Position numbers and translations under genes: made by a program. Of a stretch of 64,000 bases of DNA, positions 33,430-44,939 are shown piece after piece. The stretch covers positions 183,947,634-184,011,633 of the forward strand of contig OY726558.1 of NCBI GenBank assembly GCA_963383645.1. Reading direction: 5' to 3'. The stretch comes from Muscardinus avellanarius. Taxonomy: Eukaryota > Chordata > Mammalia > Rodentia > Gliridae. Below the pieces are notes generated by a model that was not told where the DNA came from, searched no databases, and was given only the letters and a program-made list of their open reading frames with translations. Numbering within the stretch: the first letter of the stretch is position 1; every line of letters starts with the position of its first letter.

Positions 33430-33545
33430 TTTTTTTCTTTCTTCCTCCTTTTCTACCTCCTCCTCCTCTTTCTCCTCCTCCTCCTCCTCTTCTTCCTTTT
33501 CCTCCTCCCACTTCTTCTCCTCCTCCTTCTTCTTTTTCTTTTTGT
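33430..33545. repeat. Long polypyrimidine (CTC/CTT) tract
   Basis: About 115 bases almost entirely C and T, rich in CCTCCT units, with an A at 33453 and one further A. It sits between two SINE-type elements and yields Leu-rich and Gly/Lys/Glu-rich frames on the two strands (33316-33604), which are artefacts. Confidence 0.95.
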
Positions 33546-33735
33546 TTTTTGGTGGTATTGGACATTGAAATTAGTGATAGTCTACCACTAAGCAATATCC
33601 CCAAATCTTATTTTATTTATTTATTGCTCTCAGACAGTGTCTTGGTGCGTTTCCCAGGCTAGACTTGAATTTGTGATCCTTCTGTCTTAGGCTCTCACAT
33701 TCCTGGGATTGTGAGTTTGTCACCATGTATGACCT
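33546..33735 (-). mobile_element. Composite squirrel SINE, old
   Basis: GGTGGTATTGGACATTGAAA, CACTAAGCAATATCCCCAAA, CAGACAGTGTCTTGGTGCGT, CCTGGGATTGTGAGTTTGTC. Confidence 0.75.
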
Positions 33736-34573
33736 AATTATGATTTTTAAAAGAGCTCATTTTCTCCATTCACTACTTATCCAATTTTTTGTCTGGTTAA
33801 ATATAAATGCTTAGACACTCTATATATAGCATAACCAGAGCAGCAAATGGGAAGATGGCCACTCTACTGGGTGGTGGAACAGAGGAGTTCCTATGTGCAC
33901 TCAAATATACTCAGCCAACCTACTCCAGGAGGTAGTGACTATATGCAGATACCAGGTAAATAAATGAAATTATGTACATGAAGATCAGACAAGAGAGACT
34001 GAAACAATGGTCAGAACAATGTTTCCAAATGAGAGGAATTTTGTTTTAAAACATAGTGATTGGTGCAAAAGATTAAAACTACACAGCAACAGAAGGATAA
34101 AATAATATTAGTAATACTGTGACAAGATAGGTAGGGGGATCATAAACGGTCTTTTATTTACTTTGAAGATTTTTACTTTTATCCAAAAGGCAGTAAAACA
34201 TTAAGTTTTAAAAATCAAGGGTAACATAATCAGATATGATTTAGTAAATGGGCATTTACAATATATTAAGCTATGGGAAGAGGAGTGTTAATGGAAGCAG
34301 AAATAACCCCTTTTCAAAATGCTCCAAATGGTTCAGCAACAGTACAGTCATTATTGGACTAGAGTAATAGCAATGGGACTGGGGAGGAATAGATGTACTT
34401 CTTGGTTTCCAGGAGATGTGTGTGTGTGTGTGTGTGATGCCCTGGACTCCTGAATGTCTTCTGTTTCCTCCTGAGTTTCTTGTTTAGTCTCTTAGAAGTT
34501 CTACTAGGTCTCCTCATCCATCTCTGAAAAACATTCTGACTCGTGTCTACATGATTTGGGCCTAAAGATTGGA
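33736..34573. other. Unclassified DNA
   Basis: Holds a short (TG)9 run (34418-34436). GGGAAGATGGCCACTCTACT near 33850 resembles an ERV or L1 leader but cannot be assigned. Confidence 0.4.
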
Positions 34574-34588
34574 GAAGCCCCTGTTATT

Positions 34589-34834
34589 TATTTTATTTTA
34601 TTTTATTTTATTTTATTTTATTTTATTTTATTTGTGGGTCTGGGGATGGAACCCAGAGGCATTTGACCTCCAAGCCACATCCCCTGTCCTAGTTTTTATT
34701 CGTTATTTTGAAACAAGGTCTCACTAAGTTGTGAAGGGCCTCACTAAGTAGCTGAGGTTGTCCACGAACCCCGATCCTCTGGTCTCAGCCTCCTAAATGC
34801 TGGGATTACAAGCGTGCACCACCACACCCAGCTC
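34589..34834 (-). mobile_element. Composite squirrel SINE, type I, (TTTTA)n tail
   Basis: ATTTT pentanucleotide tail (to about 34632), GGGGATGGAACCCAGAGGCA, GAAACAAGGTCTCACTAAGT, TGCTGGGATTACAAGCGTGC, and minus-strand start GAGCTGGGTGTGGTGGTGC. Target duplication GAAGCCCCTGTTATT (34574-34588) and GAAGCCCTTGTTATT (34835-34849). Confidence 0.92.
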
Positions 34835-34878
34835 GAAGCCCTTGTTATTGCTGGGAGAAGCCCCAGTTATTGCTGGCT
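34835..34878. repeat. 22-bp tandem duplication at a SINE target
   Basis: GAAGCCCTTGTTATTGCTGG GA is followed directly by GAAGCCCCAGTTATTGCTGG, so the SINE target sequence is itself part of a two-unit tandem repeat. Confidence 0.85.
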
Positions 34879-35945
34879 AGCCACCTTCTGTACTCTATAC
34901 TTGGGAAAGTTTTTTCGCTCTTGTTGCTAATGTGATGTGATGATGCAAGTATCTAATTTAGTGAAAAAATAAAAACCCAAGGATAAAGAAAAAAGAAAAA
35001 CCAAAGGAATATTTTCTTATGAAAATTATAACTCACATTTCAGAACCATTTAACAAAAGCAAACTACAAAAAGAGTTTTGTTTGGTGAGATGTAGATTGG
35101 AAAAATAATTATAAATGTCTAAGACCTCAACTTGGATTTAGGAATTCATATATGTTAGTGAGATTAGTAGTGATATCTTCATATGTGGACCATAGAATTA
35201 TTTGAACAGTTTTTTTTTCACAAATACAAATTTGTGTTGTATTTTAAAGAATGTGAAATTAGTTAAAAATTTAAAAGATGGTTTGTTGAAAGAAAACTTG
35301 ATCATTCTGTGAACATTGTCTAAAGAAGATAACTTTTTCTACCTTAAAAGACTAGTGAGTAAACTTAATTCTGCCATGACAAACATTAATTTGAAAAGAG
35401 TAAGTTGATCATATTAATATTTAAGTGACTTGACACTTTAACAGATCTATCAATAATTGACATCTTAAGACAGCATTGAAGTTGAAGGTTTTATTGTGTT
35501 TAACACTTTTACCCCATGATTACACTTTGTCTTCATACCTCAATTTTTGTATAATGCTGAGAGTACAATGGTTAGTATAAGATTTTAGTGGGAAATCATG
35601 AAAAATATTAGAATAGTAACTATATAAATTTTGAAAAATAAATACTGATCAACACTTTTTTCAATCTGGTTAATGCTTGGGGTTTTTAAATATTTACAAG
35701 ATAATTATATAATAAAAATACTCCTTTAATTGATTTTCTCCTTAAAAAATAAAAAAAGGGTAATAATCAAGAGAATAGCAAGTCTGTGGATAATTATATG
35801 CTTTCCATGATGTAACAGTTTCTTCAGCTTTTAGCATAAGTAGAGTCCTATTTTGTATATCCATTTATTATTTGGGTTTTAGTAAAGTTAAATTTTAGCC
35901 ATGAAAGGACAGCACTTAAGTGTACACATTGTTTTTCTTTTCTTT
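34879..35945. other. Unclassified AT-rich DNA
   Basis: No element, gene or RNA was recognised in this stretch. Confidence 0.45.
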
Positions 35946-35949
35946 TTGT

Positions 35950-36060
35950 AATGTTTTATGGTGCACAATAGTCATACATAATGGAGTACGAGATGGTAGA
36001 GCCGTACATGCACGCATCATTCACTTAGCTCTTGCCCAATTCCCAACCCATTACCTCCCC
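35950..36060 (-). mobile_element. L1 3' end, antisense, very short
   Basis: ATGTTTTATGGTGCACAATA, GTCATACATAATGGAGTACG, AGATGGTAGAGCCGTACATG and TCATTCACTTAGCTCTTGCC are the inverse of the 5180-5368 terminus. Confidence 0.82.
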
Positions 36061-36084
36061 CTGTAGATTGTTTTCCTACTAAAT

Positions 36085-36520
36085 ATCTTTCTTCATTTAT
36101 ACTTTTTTTGGTGCCTTGTGATTATACATCACAGTGAGATTTAAAGTGATACAAAGAAATACGTGCACAGTACTTGATATGTTTTCCTCCACATTCTCAG
36201 CTTCTCCCTCTGCCTTCCCATTCATGTTAGTGATATTAGCAGTGATAACGTCCTATGTGGACAGATCAGTATTTGAACTAGTTCCTTCATCGATTCTCTT
36301 TTTTTCCCCCTCCCCATCTCTTTCGCCCAGTCTCCTTCCATTATTCTACAGGCCTCTCTGCTCATTTATTGAGTTTCTTTTGTTCCCTATTTTCTCTCTA
36401 GCTTCCTCACGTGAGAGAAAACATACAACCCTTGACTTTCTGAGACTAGCTGATCTCACTTAAAATAATCTCTGGTTCCATCCATTGCCTTGCAGTTGAC
36501 ATAATTTTGCTCATCATTAT
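36085..36520 (-). mobile_element. L1 ORF2 C-terminus and 3' UTR, antisense
   Basis: GGTGCCTTGTGATTATACAT, GAGATTTAAAGTGATACAAA, AGTATTTGAACTAGTTCCTT, CCATTATTCTACAGGCCTCT, CTGATCTCACTTAAAATAAT, CTCTGGTTCCATCCATTGCC. A second L1 end abutting the previous one. A 109-codon plus-strand frame (36134-36463) is antisense to it and not a gene. Confidence 0.82.
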
Positions 36521-37734
36521 CATAGAATTTGATAAAGTAACTGAAGATAGATTTTTCTGTCAAAGGGCTTATAGATATATCAACATCAATCAAAATTTTG
36601 AAAGAAACATTCTGATTCAAAAAATAGGTTTCTGAGAAAATGTTGATGTTGAGCATTTTGCTTCTGCTTACTTTTCTTGCTTTTTAATAAAGTTTACCTC
36701 TAATTACCTCTAATTTTTATGTAAGTTGTTTTACTCATGACTCATAAATTGTTCATATTTCTAAATCCATTCTCAATAATACTGCAGTAATTTGTTATCC
36801 TTCCTGTGTATGTAGTCTTTCTGTTTATTCTATGTTTAAAAATGAACCATAGCAATTTTTATATCAAATTATAGTGAATGCAATTATATTCATAAGTTCT
36901 CATATTACTAAATGTTAAATATGTCAAAGTTTATATTATTCTATAAGCCATACATTATTTATGTGCAGTTGTTCAGAGACCTCTCCAAGCCATAACCGTG
37001 TTTGGGAAATTGCCCAAAGGGCAGAATTCCTGAGATAAAAGCCATTCTAGTGATATTATGCCTGCATATCAGAACATACTGTCAAGGCTGTGGGCTACAA
37101 GGGGAGGGTGTTTGTGATCAGTCTGGAATGCTCAGAAGGGTAGGTGGTGGAGGGGTAAAAAAAATATAGCTGGTGAAAAGAAAGAATTCTTTAGGGAGAG
37201 GATAGGCTCTCTGGTAGTCTTTTAAGGATACTAGAAAGCATTAGAAGATAGGATTTTAACAGGATTTACTCTGCATGTATTCTTGTGTACTTGAAAAAGA
37301 TTTTAGTTAACATTTCATTTGGACCTGGCCTTTCTAATTGCTCCAATGATCTGAAAGATGTTTCCACTACATGGTTTTTTTTAAGAATTTTAAGTATAAT
37401 GAATTTTCATTCTGGATAAGTCAGTGAGTTAATTCTAGTCTAGAAGTTAGTGATTAATGTGAGTCTCCTATCTGAAAGTACAAATGGAATTGGAGAGAAT
37501 CTTATTTATAAAATATAGGACATCTTTAGAGAAATCACTAGATTTAGCATATTTTTCATCTATTTGTATTTTTTGCTACTGGTAAGATTGTGAAGCATGT
37601 GGGTGCCTTGCTTTGGGTGCTGGGAAATACTTAACAAGTAGCTTGTTCAAAACACATACGCACAACAAAAACAAAACACATAGTTCAGTTTTTAAAATAT
37701 CTGTTTATAAATATTCCTATTGTGACTGAAAATA
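36521..37734. other. Unclassified AT-rich DNA
   Basis: 36985-37180 is somewhat more GC-balanced without recognisable identity. The rest shows nothing. Confidence 0.4.
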
Positions 37735-37930
37735 TCCCAATATACATGATGTATATAAAGAAACATATCAAAGTCAATCACTAGGCCAAACATAAGAAGG
37801 GAGGAGGGGTAGGGACTGGGGGGGGGGCAGGGAAGGGCTAGATGAGTGATGTGTGCATGTATGCCTCTGCCATCTTGGACTCCATTAAGATGCATGACTA
37901 TAATGACCAATAAAAATAAAACAACACAAA
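37735..37930 (+). mobile_element. L1 3' end, sense
   Basis: ATATACATGATGTATATAAA, AGTCAATCACTAGGCCAAAC, GAAGGGAGGAGGGGTAGGGA, a G9 run near 37820, ATGAGTGATGTGTGCATGTA, CTCCATTAAGATGCATGACT, and ACCAATAAAAATAAAA tail. Closest relative in the window is 5180-5368. Confidence 0.85.
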
Positions 37931-39119
37931 CCAACATTTTAAGACAAAAATAATTTTCAACATTATTCACTGAATCTGGAAGAGGAGAGAGATGCTTCAT
38001 AACATACCCTTCTAAAGTGTTCCTACCATACAGGCACAGAGAATTATAAAATGTAGAACAATGAACAGGCTGGGCTTAACCACTGGCTCTAAACCCTTGA
38101 CAATCATTGCCATCACACCAGGAGTGCATCTCCTGAAGAAGCAGGAATATTGTCCTGTTATTGCATGATTCCATGCCATCTGAAGAATCATTAATCAATT
38201 AGATTATCAATCAGATATTGTTATAAAGCTGGTCTTTTCCTTGTGTTTCCCCATGAAATTTTACACCTGATTTATTGTGAACATTATCAAAAGTTACTAG
38301 AATTTTATGTGAGTCATAACTCATCGCTGGCATCTTTGTTAAAAACTCAGATGTGCTTTCTTCTGTAATTTTTGTAAATAGTTTTGTGTTTTTCCATTTC
38401 CCCCAACAACTGATGCAGCATAAAGTATAGAGAATAAAGTGAATAAATGTTGTCTGGTTGGTTGAGTGAGTGACAGGTAGGCATGGGTGAATTGATGGGA
38501 AGATCAAGTAAGGACCCTAATATTGAAATGTAGACTTTATTTGCAAAGTTATCTCTATTTTCTTCTCCAGAAGGTTGAGTGGAGAGAGGAAACTTTAATG
38601 TATGAAGTAGGCTACCAATGCAAACATTCAAGTTACTTTGAGTCTATCAAAACTACCAATAAGGAGGAAATAATATCTAAAGTGTTTTTGACAAATGAGG
38701 ATTTAAATATGTAAATTACTAGAGTTGACTGCTTCTTCACAATTTTTTTTGAGTTGGAAATAATGATTTAGTTATTTATATATTTTTTCATTGCCTAAGG
38801 CAGAATAATTCTTAAACATAGTATCTTATCTATAAGATGTATTACCATTTGGAACTCAAGTATTTTTCTCATAAGAATGCATCTCTAAAATTTCTAAAAG
38901 TAATTCTGTTAGTAAATAAGAATTCAGATAGAAATATATTCTTTATGTAGGTCATCTCACTCTACTCTCCATGGTAAATCCCTTTTAATAAAGTGAGCAT
39001 AATCTGGGTACTCCATCTACGCTGATTATCTAGCAAGTCAGCCTTTTTTCATGTATTCCACCAGAATACAGAACTCCACCAGGTCGCTGACATGATTACT
39101 CTAGTAATAGTCATCTTTT
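37931..39119. other. Unclassified DNA
   Basis: Overlapping short frames at 38211-38714 on both strands show no recognisable protein family. Confidence 0.4.
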
Positions 39120-39337
39120 ATTAAGTGTGGTGGCGCACGCTTGTAATCCCAGCATTCGGGAGGCTGAGACCCAAAAATCACAGTTCGCGGCCAGCCTCAG
39201 CTACTTAGTGAGGCCCTCTGCAACTCAGTGAGACCCGGTTTCAAAATAAAGAATAAAAAAATAGGGCGAGGGGTGTAGCTCGGAGGTCAAATGCCCCTGG
39301 GTTCCATCCCCAGGCCTGCAAAAAAAAAAAAAAGTAA
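39120..39337 (+). mobile_element. Composite squirrel SINE, type I, young-looking
   Basis: GTGTGGTGGCGCACGCTTGT, AGCATTCGGGAGGCTGAGAC, CAGTTCGCGGCCAGCCTCAG, TGAGACCCGGTTTCAAAATA, GGGGTGTAGCTCGGAGGTCA and GGGTTCCATCCCCAGGCCTG, then A13. CpGs are well kept. The extreme 5' bases (GCCGGGC) are missing and no clear target duplication was seen. Confidence 0.9.
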
Positions 39338-40691
39338 AATATGCTTTCTTATTATAAGTAACTGGCAATTATTAAACATATATGCATGGCCTGCTGATAG
39401 GGATTTTCATACATTTAGCCATGACACACATATGATGTATCAACATTGCCCTCATTATCATTTTTCACAGAGGATTTTAAGAGTTCAAAAATTATTGCCC
39501 CAAGTCAGATTCCAATTTTTAAGTCAACAGGATATAAAAGCAAGGGCTCTAGAGCATTAATCATTAGTCATTTTGCTTGTTATTGCTTTGTGTTTATAAT
39601 CAATATTATTGATCCATACGTTCACTGACCTCACTCAACCTCCATACATTTTCCTCAGTGTTGGGAATCATTTGCACATATTAATAAACACTTCTATCTC
39701 AATTATTGTACCTATTTTTAAGCAACACGGGCTCTTCCATAGCCTGAATGTTTTTAAAAATGTATGCAGGATGTTACTTCTAAATTAACACAATGTACCC
39801 ATTGTGTCAAATAAAATACTACATAGGATTAAATACATTTTATAAAGACTTTATTTTTTTGAAGAAAAACATATTTCTGTGATGTACAGGATAATGACAT
39901 GCAGGTGTTTTTTCTAGCTGTTCAACTCTTACCTTTCAATAAATCTATTTTATGTCATTTTGTTTGTAATTTTTGGCTTTGCTTTGTTTATCTAAAAGGC
40001 CATATAAATGCAGTCATTCTTTTAGTACATGGTGTTCCTCATAAGTGTTTTATTAAGCTAACTAATGAGTTCCAGCTTCTCTTTTGCTGAATGCAGTATT
40101 TCTTAATGACCCTTGATAAGGGAAAATATACTTTTGCCTAAAATCTCTCTTTCTAATCAAAGCGGCAACTTTCTCATCAAAATATAAGGCAAATGCCAAA
40201 TCTGATTAACAACTGGAAAGACTGCAAGATAGAAAATTAATTAAGGACTCTAAATGCCTGAACTTACACAGAGTTTTTTAAGAAAGGTTTTTATATAGAG
40301 TATGGTTTATGAAAAATACTGTTTTTAAAGATGTATTTAAATGTGGATTTTAATAAATCAGCAATGATTCACAAAATATATAAATCAACCTTCATTTTGT
40401 ATTTTTTAGCTTTTGATAGTCAATTCTTGGTATATTATTAAATTCAAAATTCAGTGTGAATTATTTTGCTGAATAGTAGCTACTCACTCCTGATTTTTTT
40501 CTATTTTACAGTGTAGCACCAGATTCTTAGAAAAAACTTTCTTAAAAAAATATGTGAAAGATATTTCTGAAATAAGTTTTTAAGCCCACCATTAGTAAAT
40601 GATGATGACTTAACAGCATCCCAAATTAAAACTACTTGCACGTAAATATATCATTGGTTTAGCTGTCATCTTTTTACATCTATGCATTTCT
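39338..40691. other. Unclassified AT-rich DNA
   Basis: No element or gene was recognised. Confidence 0.45.
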
Positions 40692-40707
40692 AAGTAAATT
40701 ACTTTTA
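40692..40707. repeat. L1 target duplication, left copy
   Basis: AAGTAAATTACTTTTA, identical to 42296-42311. Confidence 0.93.
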
Positions 40708-42295
40708 TTTTTTTAATTTAATTTTTATTTTTTATAAGTGGAACATATTGCCAGGCATGGTGGCGCACGCTTGTAATCCCTGCACTTGGGAGGCAGAGAC
40801 AGGAGGATCGCGCAGGTTCGAAGCCAGCCGCGCGCGCTGGCTTAGGAGACCCTGTTTCCAAATAAAAATGTAAAAATAGGTCTGGGAGTGTAGCCCAGAG
40901 GTAGAAGGGCTTCCAGGAACCCCAGTACCACAAAAAAATAAATAAATAAAAAATAGGAAAAAAAATAAGTGGAACATATTGAGAGTGGTGTACATTTACA
41001 TTGTGCTTCATGCCCTTCCCCTCACTTTCCTTCCCCCCACAATAGAGAGTGTCCAGGTTAATCATGTTGTATTTATGCTATTACACATATTCGTATGTAG
41101 CTCCTCCATTGAACGACCTCAGCTTTCTTCCTCTCCTATCCTTCTGTTCAAGCTTTGCTGAGATTTCCCCTCCATCATCTGGAATCCCTCTGGTATTACC
41201 ACTACTCCCTAGCTTAAACATATTAGAGAAAACATATGTCTCTTCTCTTTCTGTGCTTGACTAATCTCACTTAACATAATGTTCTCTAGGGCTTTCCATC
41301 TCCTTGCAAATGCTATTATTTTATTTTTCTTTATAGCTGAATAGAATTTCATTGTGTGTATTTCCCATAATTTTGCAATCCACTCATGTGTTGATGGAGA
41401 TCTAGGTTGGTTCCATATTTTGGCTATTACAAACTGTGCTGCTATGAACATGGGTATGCATATTTTAACGTATTTCTCTGATTTCAGCCCCTTTGAAAAG
41501 ATACCCCGGAGTGGTATAGCCAGATCAAATGGTGGATCTATTCCCAGTTTTCTAAGGAATCTCCATACTGATCTCCATAGTGGCTGAACTACTTTGCACT
41601 CCCACCAACAGTGTAAGAGAGTTCCTCTTTCCCCACATCCTCACCAGCAATTGTTGTTGTTTGATTTCTTTATGTTTGCCACTCTGATTGGGGTTAGATG
41701 GAATCTCAGTGTAGTTTTGATTTACATCTCCCTGATGGCCAGTGATGTTGAACATATTTTTATGTATCTACTGGCCATTTGTATCTCTTCTTTTGTGAAA
41801 TGTCTACTCATTTCAGTTGCCCATTTCTTGATTGGGTTGTTTTGCTAGTATAGAGTCTTTTGAGCTCTTTGTATATTCTGGATATTAGCCCCCTATCAGA
41901 GTGGTGACTGGTAAAGATCTTTTCCCATTCTGTAGGCTTCCTCTTTAGGTTGTTGATGGTTTCCTTTGATGAGAAGAAACTTTTTAGTTTGAAGAGATCC
42001 CACTTATTAATTCTTGCTTTAATTTCCTGTGCTTTGGAATTCTTATTGAGAAAGTTACTCCCTGTACCTATATGTTGGAGTGTAGATCCTATGCCTTTCT
42101 CTAATATCTTCACAGTCTCTGTTCTAATTTCTAAGTCTTTGATCCATTTCGAGTTGATTCCGTGCATGGTGAGAAATAAGGATTCAAATCCAACTTTCTA
42201 CAAATGGATAGCCAGTTCTACCAGCACCATTTGTAGAAAAGGCTGTCTTTTCTCCGGTGTATGAGTTTGGCCCCTTTGTCAAAGATCCCACTCTG
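40708..42295 (-). mobile_element. 5'-truncated L1 (ORF2 C-terminal region and 3' UTR), antisense, best preserved copy
   Basis: The poly-A tail lies at the left (poly-T on plus, 40708-40733), followed by the 3' UTR (with a nested SINE at 40751-40964) and about 1 kb of ORF2 to 42295. The minus strand encodes the region after the reverse transcriptase domain. 41808-42167 is an unbroken 119-codon piece containing SKWIKDLEIRTETVKIL, INKWDLFKLKSFFSSKET and PTEWEKIF. 41209-41451 holds MFIAAQFVIAKIWNQPRSP and MKFYSAIKKNKII near the C-terminus. These are diagnostic ORF2 blocks. Frameshifts and stops lie between them, and no endonuclease or RT domain is present, so it cannot move itself. A perfect 16-bp target duplication flanks the whole unit. 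Confidence 0.95.
40751..40964 (+). mobile_element. Composite squirrel SINE, type II, nested in L1 3' UTR
   Basis: CCAGGCATGGTGGCGCACGC start, GGGAGGCAGAGACAGGAGGA, the enlarged GC motif AGCCAGCCGCGCGCGCTGGC, GTCTGGGAGTGTAGCCCAGA, GGGCTTCCAGGAACCCCAGT and an A-rich tail. A perfect 17-bp duplication ATAAGTGGAACATATTG lies at 40734-40750 and 40965-40981. It is younger than the host L1. Confidence 0.95.
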
Positions 42296-42311
42296 AAGTA
42301 AATTACTTTTA
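42296..42311. repeat. L1 target duplication, right copy
   Basis: AAGTAAATTACTTTTA, identical to 40692-40707. Confidence 0.93.
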
Positions 42312-42785
42312 AATGTGAGAAAAGTTTAAAAAATTTGAAAGGCTGAAGTTGAGAAAGACTAAAATTAAAGATAAGTCTATAGCAGAATTAGCAGTAAAAT
42401 CAGACTATTAATGAAAAAATCAGTAACATATTTATAGATTTATTATGTTTTCTAAATTTTAGTATGCTGATCATACCACAAATATCTTTATCATACTGTC
42501 TGTTGCAATTCAACATAGGTGGTTATCATGTTTATTTACATCTTTCAGATGTTTTAGAAGAGGTTAAGAAAATTTGTTGTACTGCTCATCCACTTACTTT
42601 GAAATTATTCTGATTGCCATGATACTTTATATCACCGATAAAAAGTAAATATGAATAATAACAGTAAAACAGCCTTTATGATTATAATTAGTCTATTTTT
42701 TCTTCATTTAAATTTAGAATCTCAGGTGTACTTAAATGAATTTATCCACGTATCAAACACTTTCTTAATGCAAAACATACGAGTC
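42312..42785. other. Unclassified AT-rich DNA
   Basis: Nothing recognised. Confidence 0.4.
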
Positions 42786-42789
42786 AATC

Positions 42790-42905
42790 TTAGTGATACA
42801 AAGCATATATATAAGACTCTGTTTACTCACATTAGGAAACTGAGGCACAGGAGGTAAAATAACCTGTTTAAGGTCACCATATACTAAGTGTAGCGCTTTA
42901 GATAG
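42790..42905 (-). mobile_element. MIR SINE fragment
   Basis: TTAGGAAACTGAGGCACAGG AGGTAAAATAACCTGTTTAA GGTCACCATATACTAAG is the inverse of the MIR core (GAGGAAACTGAGGCACAGAG...AAGGTCACACAGCTAGTAAG). Confidence 0.82.
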
Positions 42906-43152
42906 GTCCTTAGAAGACAGATGAAAAATGCAGTAACCAAATAGGTGGTGAGTGGGAAGAAGAGAAGTTCATAAACTGAGCAAATGCTGTGTCCTATGTC
43001 CCACTGAATTAAGAACATACAATTATAATACTAAGAAAAATAAAGACACATTATATGAAGTACATGACAACTATTTTATCAATTAAAAAAGGTAGTACTT
43101 TTGTGAAGTCTTAAAAGTAAAACAGTTTTGAAAATAATTCCTATAGAAACCT
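42906..43152. other. Unclassified DNA
   Basis: No element recognised. Confidence 0.35.
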
Positions 43153-43168
43153 AAAGATATACTGAAAA

Positions 43169-43364
43169 ACTCCGGGCATGGTGGTGCACACTTGCAATCC
43201 CAGTGCTTGGGAGGCGGAAACAGGAGGATCGCGCAGGTTTGAAGCCAGATGCACTGGCTTAAGAGACCCTGTTTCCAAATTTAAAAAATATATAAAATAG
43301 GTCTGGGAGTGTAGCCCGGAGGTAGAAGAGCTTCCAGAAACTCCAGTACCACACACACACACAC
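43169..43364 (+). mobile_element. Composite squirrel SINE, type II
   Basis: TCCGGGCATGGTGGTGCACA, TTGGGAGGCGGAAACAGGAG, AGCCAGATGCACTGGCTTAA, GTCTGGGAGTGTAGCCCGGA and GAGCTTCCAGAAACTCCAGT, ending in (CA)n. Flanks AAAGATATACTGAAAA (43153-43168) and AAAGAGATACTGAAAA (43365-43380), one mismatch. Confidence 0.92.
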
Positions 43365-43410
43365 AAAGAGATACTGAAAAATCTTGGTATTCTAAATAAA
43401 ATCCAAGAAC

Positions 43411-43414
43411 ACAC

Positions 43415-43450
<36 letters not shown>
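43411..43450. repeat. (AT)n microsatellite
   Basis: About 19 uninterrupted AT units. Confidence 0.95.
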
Positions 43451-43453
<3 letters not shown>

Positions 43454-44110
43454 TTATGGTTATTGCAATCTCACTAGCTGCATCATATAACATCATACAT
43501 ATCTATAGGTTCAATATATTGCAGTGAACATAATGGTCATTCACTAATGACATGTGGATTTATTAAATCTTAACATATTTCCAATGGGATGTCATTAAGT
43601 ACAAATATATTTCATGGGTCCAAATACATGTCTTTCATTGTTGAACAAATAAGGTTCTATTCTCAAAATAGGTCTTGGACAAATAGTATCATTTTCCACT
43701 CTAATGAATTTTGCCACACCAGTCAGTTAACATTTAATTTGCCACCAAAGACATTTTCTAAACAGCAAAAGGCCATGACACTATCAAGGAAGCATCTGTG
43801 TCTCACACCAGGAAAGGAGCCCAGTAAGACTTTGGACTAGCTCTATACTTGTCAGAAAATGAGGAGGAGACAAAAAAAAGATATTTATGAATTACAAAGG
43901 AGTTGAGTTTCGATTGTGTTATTATGAGTCTTCCTAGGAAATATTTATAAAATCTGTCTCTCAGCAAGTCTAATGTGCTCTGATATAGGTGGTATTATGA
44001 AAAAAGACATGTCTGTGCAATCAAGTAAGGAATATCAGAATTTTAGTCTTGACCTCTTTATAGATTTTTGGGAACCCAAACACGGTACTTAGTATTTTTT
44101 AATGAATGTT
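43451..44110. other. Unclassified DNA
   Basis: An 83-codon frame at 43589-43840 has no recognised domain. Otherwise featureless. Confidence 0.4.
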
Positions 44111-44114
44111 AACA

Positions 44115-44515
44115 CATTTTATTTTTTATTTTTATTGGTTCATTGTAGTCATATATCTTAATGGAGTACAAGATGGTAGAGACATATACTCACACATCAC
44201 TCATTTAGCTCTTCCCCAGTTTAGTGATTGACTTTGATGTTTGTGAATATACATCATGTACATTAGGGAATTTACGTCTCCCCCCTCCCATCATCCCCAG
44301 GGAGGTCACCTTATTTGCTCATCTATAGTATCTCCTTCTTCATCTACAGTTCCACCTGTGACTCATTTTCTCCCTTGCTTCCGCATATTAGGGAGAGCAT
44401 TCAATTTATTATTTCTGTGACTGACTAATCTCACTTAGCATACCGTTCTCTAGTTCCATTCATTTCCCCACAAATGATGTAATTTTGTTCTTCTTTACTA
44501 CTCAGGTTTCTTTTT
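44115..44515 (-). mobile_element. L1 ORF2 C-terminus and 3' UTR, antisense
   Basis: TTTTTATTGGTTCATTGTAG, TCATATATCTTAATGGAGTA, CAAGATGGTAGAGACATATA, TTTAGTGATTGACTTTGATG, then CTGACTAATCTCACTTAGCA and TGATGTAATTTTGTTCTTCT. The minus-strand frame at the end reads EEQNYIICGEMNGTRERY, the usual ORF2 C-terminal wording. Confidence 0.85.
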
Positions 44516-44609
44516 GATAAAATATGGGGAGAAATGTTCGGGTTTTTTTTGCTTAAGCTGATTCCGAGGAAAAATGTATTTAAAGGAGCAGGCACACAGT
44601 AGGAATTTT

Positions 44610-44835
44610 TTGATATTTCATTTTTAAAATACACTGTCATTGGTGCATTATACATATATACCAACGTGAGGTTCAGAGTAATAGGATCATATGTGCACAT
44701 AGAACTTGTGTATTTCCCTCTGGATCCCACCCTTCTCCGTACTTTCCCCATACATGTTGGGGTTATCAAGGTTGGTTCTGATAATTTTGCCTATGTATAT
44801 AGCATTATTTGAAGTGCTTCTTTCATCAAGACAAG
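44610..44835 (-). mobile_element. L1 3' end, antisense
   Basis: ACTGTCATTGGTGCATTATA, CGTGAGGTTCAGAGTAATAG, TGGATCCCACCCTTCTCCGT, TATAGCATTATTTGAAGTGC. This is the same sublineage as 22725-23225, distinct from its neighbour. Confidence 0.8.
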
Positions 44836-44939
44836 GAATGAACATAGAAGATAGAGACATGGGAGGAAGCATAGTACATGTCCTATTTTTAGACAAACAA
44901 ACACAGGAGTACAAACTAGTACAACTGCAGAATAGAAAG

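Noticed and set aside
33316..33604. Leu-rich and Gly/Lys/Glu-rich open frames
   Set aside because: Both are direct translations of the polypyrimidine tract.
36134..36463. 109-codon plus-strand frame
   Set aside because: It is antisense to L1 ORF2 C-terminus and 3' UTR; the sense is on the other strand and broken.
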